Shown: piece after piece, positions 1 to 3,995 of the stretch
Layout: each line of letters starts with the position of its first letter
How positions within the stretch are numbered: the first letter of the stretch is position 1
Assembly (NCBI GenBank): GCA_016650185.1
Contig: JAENWE010000167.1
Span: 1 to 5,663, forward strand
DNA from: Vicinamibacteria bacterium
Lineage (GTDB): Bacteria; Acidobacteriota; Vicinamibacteria; Fen-336; JAGNNV01
DNA: 5,663 nucleotides
Direction of reading: 5' to 3'
The notes under the pieces: model-generated
Told to the model about the DNA's origin: nothing
The model's database searches: none
Seen by the model: the letters and a program-made list of their open reading frames with translations, nothing else
Made by a program: the position numbers and the translations under genes

Positions 1-506
1 ACGGCGAGCAGCGGCCCGAGGACAGCGCCCAGGGAATCGAGGGCCTGGCGAAGCCCGTAGGCCGCGCCTCGCATTTGCGGAGGCGTGATGTCGGCCACCA
101 GCGCGTCGCGCGGCGCCCCGCGGATGCCTTTGCCGACGCGATCGACCAAGCGCGCCCCGAAGACCCAGGCGACGGTTGGGGCGAGCGGGAAGACCGGCTT
201 GGTGAAGGCGCCCAGCGCATAGCCGAAGACCAGCAGCAGCTTGCGCTTGCCGAGGTAATCGCTGAGGGCGCCCGAGAAGACCTTCATGATGGAGGCCGTC
301 GCTTCCGCGACCCCCTCGATGAAGCCGACCGTGACCATGGAAGCACCCAGCGTCGTGACCATGAACGCCGGCAGAAGGCTGTGGATCAACTCCGAGGAGG
401 TGTCCATGAAGAACGAGCCGAATCCCAGGGCCCAGACGCCTTTGGGCAGGGCCCGAAAACCCACAGGCGTCTTCCTGGAATGCGGTTCCATGTTGGCGGA
501 CGGCAC
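1..506 (-). CDS. MFS transporter, N-terminal part (runs off left edge)
   Basis: This is an inner-membrane permease of the major facilitator superfamily; the substrate cannot be told from the sequence. 168 codons are visible, covering roughly the first five transmembrane helices. After a short polar N-terminus comes a hydrophobic helix (about residues 23-50) containing FMDTSSELIHSLLP. Next is the MFS motif A loop, GALSDYLGKRK (residues 79-89), between helices 2 and 3. Then come RVGKGIRGAPRDALVAD (123-139) and GLRQALDSLGAVLGP (151-165), both typical of a bacterial MFS_1 subfamily. I chose the GTG at 506 because AGGAG lies 4 nt upstream; the ATG at 491 has no RBS at a suitable distance. An in-frame TGA lies upstream near 545-548. 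The frame is uninterrupted and the gene looks intact. Its upstream region abuts an atpG remnant on the opposite strand, so only about 40 bp of its own leader is left. MFS membership is very likely; the start is less certain. Confidence 0.9.
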   Translation of the reverse strand, partial: MPSANMEPHSRKTPVGFRALPKGVWALGFGSFFMDTSSELIHSLLPAFMVTTLGASMVTVGFIEGVAEATASIMKVFSGALSDYLGKRKLLLVFGYALGAFTKPVFPLAPTVAWVFGARLVDRVGKGIRGAPRDALVADITPPQMRGAAYGLRQALDSLGAVLGPLLA

Positions 507-510
507 GTTA

Positions 511-515
511 CTCCT
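511..515 (-). promoter_or_regulatory. Ribosome binding site of the MFS gene
   Basis: AGGAG on the minus strand lies 4 nt before GTG 506 and 19 nt before ATG 491. It supports the GTG as the start. The spacing is a little short but workable. Confidence 0.5.
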
Positions 516-548
516 GAACTCGACCGCCGCCTCCGATTCGATTCATGA

Positions 549-725
549 TTCGCCGCTTGCGCCGAATCCGGGGCCAGCGAGAACGCGAGCCGTCTCGCGG
601 CCATGCAGCGCGCGGACAAGAACATCAACGATCTGCTCGAGACACGGCGCGGGACCTTCAACCGCCTGCGTCAGGCTTGGCATCGACGAAGAGTTTGTTC
701 GACGTTCTCCGGTTGAGGCGGCAGG
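549..725 (+). pseudogene. atpG: Remnant of the 3' end of an F-type ATP synthase gamma-subunit gene
   Basis: Translation from 549 gives a stretch containing SENASRLAAMQRADKNI (about 576-626) and then GTFNRLRQA (651-677). This matches the conserved C-terminal helix of F1 ATPase gamma subunits: a SEN..RL.AM..A..NI pattern, then RQ, then an acidic turn, then a D-V/I-x-SG-x-E-A ending. After RQA the expected GIDEE continues only after skipping one T near 677-678. LFDVL continues after another extra T near 694. A degraded 'SG-EA' follows to about 725. The frame is therefore broken at least three times in 60 bp. Only about the last 55 codons of a normally ~290-codon gene are present, with no other atp genes nearby. 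It cannot make a gamma subunit. Its left edge almost touches the leader of the divergent MFS gene. The family call is from memory of the motif and is fairly confident. Confidence 0.7.
636..685 (+). repeat. Direct repeat copy 1, inside the atpG remnant
   Basis: This 50-bp segment starts with CTCGAGACAC and ends with GGCATCG. It recurs in the same orientation at 2042-2090. The copies agree in 45 of 50 aligned columns: four substitutions and one indel. Copy 1 carries the extra base (TTGG against GGG) that throws the atpG frame out. Copy 2 keeps the frame, so copy 2 is closer to the ancestral coding sequence. Here the atpG similarity extends on both sides of the repeat. Confidence 0.85.
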
Positions 726-1019
726 CGGCCCCGTCTCCGACGGACCTGTCCATTGAAGGCCAGCCGGACTCAGGTCGTAGCGTCCAGAGTGCCGATAACG
801 GCGCGCTTGCGTTTCCTCCCGACACGTTGCTCCTGACGGCCATCAGGATCCCGGCGCAAACAGGGGTCCGCACGCACCCCAAACCGGGGCGCACCCGAGA
901 GGATGCCCTCTCTGCTTTTCCCAGTGCTTGGCTAAGCGGCAACGCCTCCCGGCTTCGCGTGTCAACCAAGCTTGACAAGGCGGAGCGCGGAGATCCCCTG
1001 GGGGACAGTGCCAACTTCA
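726..1019. other. No recognisable gene
   Basis: About 290 bp lie between the atpG remnant and the glycosyltransferase remnant. Frames are open here on both strands, but the translations are low-quality (rich in R, P, S and A) and match no family I know. That is what chance produces in GC-rich DNA. The only structure seen is a hairpin followed by four T's at 897-919. Confidence 0.5.
897..919 (+). terminator. Possible rho-independent terminator
   Basis: GAGAGG (897-902) and CCTCTC (907-912) form a perfect 6-bp stem with a 4-nt loop, followed after TGC by TTTT (916-919). The T-run reads on the plus strand, the strand of the atpG remnant. The stem and T-run are both short, so this may be chance. 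Confidence 0.3.
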
Positions 1020-1579
1020 CACCATGCGCCGCCCGCGGTGCCGGCCTGGGCGCCAACAGACCGGTCGGCGGACAACCTCACCTTGTGGGCCGAGGACGCG
1101 GAACGCTGGACGGAACGCTGGAGTCGGGCGCTGAATTCTCAACGGGCCTCGGCGGGTCTTTGCCCGTCACCGACGTGCGCGGTCACATCCTCACGGACGC
1201 GCCATGGCTCGCAGCCGATACCGCTCTCGGGCCGTGGCCTGACCCGACACATGTTTCAGCCGGGCGTCTGGATCCCCCCGATGAGCGTCCACTTCCGCCT
1301 TCCGTCGAGGCGTTCCTTGATGCAGGTGAGCCGCCCGTCTACTTCGGCTGCGGGAGCATCCGCGCGCCTCAAGATCTGAGTCGATCGATGATCGAAGCCG
1401 CGCGGGCGCTCGGCCGGCGCGCCATACTGTTCCGAGGCTGGGCCGACCTCTCCCTCATCGACAACGCGGCCGACTGCATTGCCGTCGGTGAAATCAATCA
1501 GCAGGCTCTGTTCAAGCGAGCCGCCGCCGTGGTGCATCACGGCGGAGCCGGAACCACGACCACCGCGACTCATGCAGGC
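1020..1579 (+). pseudogene. Glycosyltransferase family 1 pseudogene, truncated at both ends and frameshifted
   Basis: The fragment resembles GT1 enzymes of the vancomycin aglycone / sterol glucosyltransferase type, which move a sugar from an NDP-sugar to a lipid or natural product. Pieces occur in family order but in alternating frames. LWAEDAERWTERW...LNSQRASAGL is in one frame (about 1083-1161). LPVTDVRGHILTDAPWLAAD...GPWPDPT is in a second (about 1163-1249). MFQPGVWI returns to the first (about 1251-1274). The rest is in the second frame: PDERPLPPSVEAFLDAGEPP, VYFGCGSIRAPQ, SRSMIEAARALGRRA, a GWADL motif, VGEINQQALFKR and the nucleotide-sugar-binding VVHHGGAGTTTT, ending at THAG (1579). 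The last switch falls at a run of six C's (1264-1269), where seven would restore the frame. Most of the N-terminal acceptor domain is missing, and so is everything after the HHGGAG helix. It borders a minus-strand ORF ending at 1593, so a recombination junction lies within about 15 bp. Confidence 0.85.
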
Positions 1580-1592
1580 ACGCTCGACGCCT

Positions 1593-1901
1593 TCAGCGTC
1601 CGACGAAGTGCCCGACGTGAAGCGGATTCGATTCGGTGACGTCCTCGCGCCGGTCTTCTGCGTGCTCCTCAGCGAGTTCATCGTCCAGGTCGTCGTCCTC
1701 CAGGATCGCGCCCTCGGGGCGCTCCGTCTTGTGGACGGTTTCGTTGCCGAGATCGGGGAGGTCGCCGTCGGCTGGGAGCATCTGCTCCCGTTCGGGATCT
1801 CCCATCGAGGGCCGGACGGGGTGGTCTGGAGCGGTGGTCTGGCCTTTGCCGGGGGAGGTGCCTTTTCGCAACCCCTTGGCAGTGGTCTTCTTAGTCTTCA
1901 T
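1593..1901 (-). CDS. Small charge-segregated hypothetical protein (102 aa)
   Basis: I do not recognise the family. The protein has a lysine-rich start (MKTKKTTAKGLRKG, residues 1-14). A proline/glycine-rich middle with PVRPSMGDPEREQMLP (28-43) and LPDLGNETVHKTERP (48-62) follows. Next is a strongly acidic stretch with EDDDLDDELAEEHAED (68-83), and the end is VGHFVGR. It has no hydrophobic segment, signal peptide or cysteine, so it is probably soluble and largely disordered. I chose ATG 1901 because GAGG lies 6 nt upstream and the composition becomes protein-like there; an in-frame ATG at 1955 adds 18 unconvincing residues. Function is unknown; the bipolar charge would fit a nucleic-acid- or protein-binding accessory role, but that is only a guess. 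It is the only apparently unbroken gene between the two atpG repeats. Chance ORFs are common at this GC content, but the coherent low-hydrophobicity composition favours a real gene. Confidence 0.6.
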   Translation of the reverse strand: MKTKKTTAKGLRKGTSPGKGQTTAPDHPVRPSMGDPEREQMLPADGDLPDLGNETVHKTERPEGAILEDDDLDDELAEEHAEDRREDVTESNPLHVGHFVGR

Positions 1902-2041
1902 GGTTGGCCTCGCAGGAAAAGTCCTGCCACGTGAGAGCAGCAGCATCCGTGCCACATGGCCTGCCGTGGAAAGGAAGGACTTGGCGCTCCGGAGGGAGCT
2001 GCTTTGTAGAAATCAGGCCCCCACCGGAGTGGCGCTGCCGC

Positions 2042-2090
2042 CTCGAGACACTGCGCGGGAACTTCAATCGCCTGCGTCAGGCGGGCATCG
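2042..2090 (+). repeat. Direct repeat copy 2 (second atpG scrap)
   Basis: These 49 bp translate in frame as LETLRGNFNRLRQAGI, a fragment of the ATP synthase gamma C-terminal helix. They match 636-685 at 45 of 50 columns. Similarity stops abruptly on both sides: neither the upstream SENASRLAAM part nor the downstream DEELFDVL part of the gene is here. The stop codon that ends the shifted kinase frame (2077-2079, minus strand) lies inside this scrap, so it marks the point where the kinase gene was cut. Confidence 0.8.
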
Positions 2091-2192
2091 CCGCCGTCCC
2101 CGTTCCGGAAGGCGGCGTGTCCGTGATCCACTTCAGCTCCTGCATCACGTCGTGCGCGATCTGGAAGCGGTCGTCGGGGTCCTTGGCCAGGC
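2077..2192 (-). pseudogene. Frameshifted tail of the truncated Ser/Thr kinase
   Basis: This is the continuation of the 2145-2972 kinase in another frame. It reads CLAKDPDDRFQIAHDVMQELKWITD, the standard last helix of bacterial Ser/Thr kinase domains (subdomain XI, with its conserved Arg). In the unshifted frame the corresponding residues are nonsense after LVKA. Restoring one base between GC and TGC near 2193 joins the two pieces. Family resemblance ends at about TPPSG near 2105. The frame then runs into the atpG scrap and stops at 2077. The transmembrane helix and propeller expected next are absent. Confidence 0.8.
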
Positions 2193-2972
2193 AGCCTTCA
2201 CCAGGCGTTCCAGCGACGGCGGTGTCAGTGGCTGAAGCTGGCTGATCGGCGGCGGCTCCTTGTCCATGATCGCGCTGATCAGGCTGGCCTGGCTCTTGCC
2301 CTCGAAAGCGCGCCGTCCGGTTGCCATCTCGTACAGCAGGCAACCGAAGGCCCACAGGTCCGACCGTGCGTCGGCTTCTTTCCCTTCCAACTGTTCCGGG
2401 GCCATGTACGGGACCGTCCCGAGGATCGCGCCTCGACCGGTCAGTGGTGCTGATGCGGTGGGTAGAGCCGAGATCGTACCCACGCCCTCTGCTGCGAGGC
2501 TCAGTTTCGCGAGACCGAAGTCCATCAGCTTCGAGCCGACTTTCGTCAGCATCACGTTGCCGGGCTTGAGGTCTCGGTGGATCACACCTTGCCGGTGCGC
2601 CTTGTCGAGTGCGTCCGCGATCTCGATCGCGATGCGCAGGGTCTGGTCGAGAGGGAGGGCGCCCTTCTTCAGACGGTCGGCGAGTGCCTCGCCCTCGACC
2701 AGCTCCATGACGAGGTAGTCGGTGCCTTCGTGCCGGCCCACGTCATGGAGTGTGCAGATGTGGGGATGGTTGAGCGACGAGACGGCCTTGGCCTCCCGTT
2801 CGAACCGCGCGCGGAGGTCCGTATCGCTGGTGAGGTGAGAGGGAAGGACCTTGACCGCGACGCTGCGGTCGAGGCGGGTATCGCGAGCGCGGTAGACCTC
2901 GCCCATTCCGCCCGCGCCGAGCGGGGCGAGGATCTCGTACGGACCGAGCCGAGTGCCGAGAGCGAGCGTCAC
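2145..2972 (-). CDS. Ser/Thr protein kinase, frameshifted and truncated
   Basis: This is a Hanks-type (PknB-like) Ser/Thr kinase domain of 275 codons in the open frame. Visible elements are GPYEILAPLGAGGMGEVYRA (P-loop, residues 10-29), VAVK with Lys41, a Glu in FEREAKA at about residue 60, and HRDLKPGN with Asp134, Lys136 and Asn139. DFG follows at 151-153, then GTVPYMAPEQ at 185-194, and SDLWAFGCLLYEM with Asp205. All catalytic residues are present. After LVKA (residue 260) the frame is lost, and the last helix continues in another frame down to 2077. The family normally goes on to a membrane helix and a TolB/WD40-like sensor of several hundred residues; here it is cut off. I chose the GTG at 2972 because GGGAGG lies 7 nt upstream and VTLA-GTRLGPYE is the usual start of these kinases; the longer open frame to 3134 has no such support. 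It is probably a recent pseudogene. If translated, it would yield a soluble, C-terminally damaged kinase. Confidence 0.85.
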   Translation of the reverse strand: MTLALGTRLGPYEILAPLGAGGMGEVYRARDTRLDRSVAVKVLPSHLTSDTDLRARFEREAKAVSSLNHPHICTLHDVGRHEGTDYLVMELVEGEALADRLKKGALPLDQTLRIAIEIADALDKAHRQGVIHRDLKPGNVMLTKVGSKLMDFGLAKLSLAAEGVGTISALPTASAPLTGRGAILGTVPYMAPEQLEGKEADARSDLWAFGCLLYEMATGRRAFEGKSQASLISAIMDKEPPPISQLQPLTPPSLERLVKAAWPRTPTTASRSRTT

Positions 2973-2979
2973 CTGCAAA

Positions 2980-2985
2980 CCTCCC
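2980..2985 (-). promoter_or_regulatory. Ribosome binding site of the truncated kinase
   Basis: GGGAGG on the minus strand lies 7 nt before the GTG at 2972. It is the strongest Shine-Dalgarno match noticed in the window, and it decides the start codon against the upstream in-frame ATG at 3134. Confidence 0.65.
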
Positions 2986-3111
2986 GCGCATTTCTTCGCG
3001 CCATCTTCATGGCCGGCTCCCGTGATCCAAGAGGGTCCGCGGCTCGCGACCACCACCAGTTGCTGCCGCGATGGTGCTCCGACGTCTCGGTGGATGATGA
3101 AGCCCGGCACG

Positions 3112-3141
3112 TTGGTATGGGCCCTTCTGATCACCTAAGAT
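3112..3141 (+). promoter_or_regulatory. Candidate promoter of hicBA
   Basis: TTGGTA (3112-3117) and TAAGAT (3136-3141) are separated by 18 bp. Each matches the sigma-70 consensus at four of six positions. They would give a leader of about 70 nt before hicB. The leader contains a short inverted repeat, CGCGA (3172-3176) and TCGCG (3185-3189), that could be an operator. Both are weak, unverified matches. Confidence 0.25.
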
Positions 3142-3202
3142 CCCCGGCATCAGCGGGACGCAGGCAGGGGTCGCGAACGGGCCCTCGCGTGGGGTCCTCG
3201 CT

Positions 3203-3209
3203 GGGGGAG
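3203..3209 (+). promoter_or_regulatory. Ribosome binding site of hicB
   Basis: GGGGGAG lies 8 nt before the ATG at 3218. It supports the hicB start and indicates independent translation of the antitoxin, with hicA following by coupling. Confidence 0.55.
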
Positions 3210-3217
3210 CCGAGCCA

Positions 3218-3424
3218 ATGAAGCTGGTCGTCACGATCGAACGCGATGAGACGGGCATGATCGTCGTCGAGTGTCCGGCGATTCCCGGCTGTGTTTCGCA
3301 GGGGGCCACCGAGGCCGAGGCTCTCTCGAACATCCGCGAAGCCATTGCGGCCTGCGTTGAGGCTCGGGCGGCGAGTGGTATGCCCGTCACCGTTGCGACA
3401 AGGGAGATCGAGGTCGCGGTCTGA
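3218..3424 (+). CDS. hicB: HicB-family antitoxin (type II toxin-antitoxin)
   Basis: This is the antitoxin that binds and neutralises the HicA RNase. The 68 residues form the partial RNase H-like fold typical of HicB. The N-terminal strand is MKLVVTIERDETG. The family signature VVECPAIPGCVSQGATEAEAL (residues 16-36) is followed by the helix NIREAIAACVEARAASG (38-54) and a last strand, MPVTVATREIEVAV. There is no room for the C-terminal helix-turn-helix or ribbon-helix-helix domain found in longer HicB proteins (about 110-150 aa), so this is the short form. Repression of its own promoter by a domain in HicB itself is therefore not evident. The stop TGA shares one base with the ATG of hicA, the arrangement of a translationally coupled pair. 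The antitoxin-first order is common for this short form. It lies between two kinase remnants on the opposite strand. Confidence 0.93.
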   Translation: MKLVVTIERDETGMIVVECPAIPGCVSQGATEAEALSNIREAIAACVEARAASGMPVTVATREIEVAV

Positions 3425-3645
3425 TGACGCGGCTGCCCGTAGTCTCGGGCGCCCAGGCGGTCAAGGCGTTCGAGCGAGCCGGCTGGCACGTCGACCGGCA
3501 GCGGGGCAGCCATGTGATCCTGCTGAAGGCTGGTCATATCGCCAGCCTCTCTGTGCCCCAGCATCGCGAGCTGGCTCCTGGCACCCTCAGGGCCCTGATT
3601 CGCGCCGCGGAAATGGACACGGACGAGTTCACATCGCTTCTCTAG
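3424..3645 (+). CDS. hicA: HicA-family toxin (mRNA interferase)
   Basis: HicA toxins are small dsRBD-fold RNases that cut mRNA independently of ribosomal translation and arrest growth when HicB is lost. The 73 residues show the full family pattern. The first helix is SGAQAVKAFERAGW (8-21). The strand with the catalytic motif RQRGSHVILLK follows, its conserved GSH at 28-30 giving catalytic His30. Then come the second strand ASLSVPQH (40-47) and the C-terminal helix ELAPGTLRALIRAAEM (49-64), with a normal end DEFTSLL. Length, motif and the 1-bp TGATG overlap with hicB all indicate an intact, coupled operon. It ends 15 bp from the preserved part of a kinase gene start on the other strand, so the module abuts a breakpoint there. 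Confidence 0.93.
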   Translation: MTRLPVVSGAQAVKAFERAGWHVDRQRGSHVILLKAGHIASLSVPQHRELAPGTLRALIRAAEMDTDEFTSLL

Positions 3646-3660
3646 CCGGGACAGGTCGGC

Positions 3661-3729
3661 CATTTCTTCGGCGCCGATGCCGCCGGTCATTTCGTACGGC
3701 CCAAGCCGCGTCCCCGGGGCGAGGGTCAC
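3661..3729 (-). pseudogene. 5' stump of a further Ser/Thr kinase gene
   Basis: From the GTG at 3729 the frame reads VTLAPGTRLGPYEMTGGIGAEEM. This is the standard opening of receptor kinases in this window (compare VTLALGTRLGPYEILAPLG at 2972), up to a damaged glycine loop where GAGGMGEVYRA is expected. Kinase similarity then stops, and the frame continues antisense through hicA and hicB without meaning. The GTG overlaps the TGA that ends the upstream kinase as GTGA, so the two were tandem, coupled genes. The DNA differs clearly from the start of the 2972 kinase, so this is a separate gene rather than a recent duplicate. Everything after about codon 23 is lost. Confidence 0.75.
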
Positions 3730-3995
3730 TTGAGCCCCTCGACAAGGTAGAGGTCAGTGAGGTAGCGGCTGACAGTGGAGACGTGGGACCTGCCGTCGGG
3801 CGTCACCAGGACTATTGGTTCTGCAAATATTCCGCTCCGATCTGCGAGCGAGATCTCCTGCCAGACCGCACGCTGCCCAGTTGTGATATCGAACCGATAG
3901 ATTCGCAAAGGGATCTCGCCTCGGCGGGTTACGAAGAGGCCGCGGCTATCCGAGGTCCATCCGGCGATGAGGTCACGCTGGTCCCCTTCCGCAGA
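3726..3995 (-). pseudogene. C-terminal tail of the large kinase/propeller protein, out of frame
   Basis: The frame ending at the TGA at 3726-3728 reads SAEGDQRDLIAGWTSDSRGL, then FVTRRGEIPLRIYRFDITTG, and finishes VLVTPDGRSHVSTVSRYLTDLYLVEGLK. This is the usual last propeller blade and C-terminus of receptor kinases with a TolB/WD40-like extracellular domain. It follows the kinase frame (which stops at 3973-3975) after a shift at about 3985-3995. It cannot be reached by ordinary translation from the upstream start. It shows that the ancestral gene extended to 3726. Confidence 0.85.

Noticed and set aside
658..1056. 132-codon minus-strand frame
   Set aside because: Low-complexity R/P/S/A-rich translation, overlapping the atpG remnant, with no RBS or family match.
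534..1634. GATTCGATTC at 535-544 and again at about 1624-1633
   Set aside because: Only 10 bp and simple in composition; too short to distinguish from chance.
545..1639. A single 364-codon open frame on the plus strand
   Set aside because: It is a chance concatenation of a shifted atpG remnant, non-coding DNA and part of the GT1 pseudogene. Family motifs enter and leave the frame.
636..2090. Calling the segment between the atpG repeats an integrative element with att sites
   Set aside because: There is no integrase, tRNA or other mobility gene inside, and the repeats are only about 90% identical. It is kept as an observation, not a mobile-element call.
2973..3134. N-terminal extension of the 2972 kinase to an ATG at 3134
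   Set aside because: The extension has no family resemblance and no RBS. GGGAGG plus GTG at 2972 with the canonical VTLA-GTRLGPYE opening is much better.
3007..3660. Long minus-strand frame running antisense through hicBA from the kinase stump
   Set aside because: After the first ~23 codons it is just the complement of the hicB and hicA genes; its composition is not protein-like.
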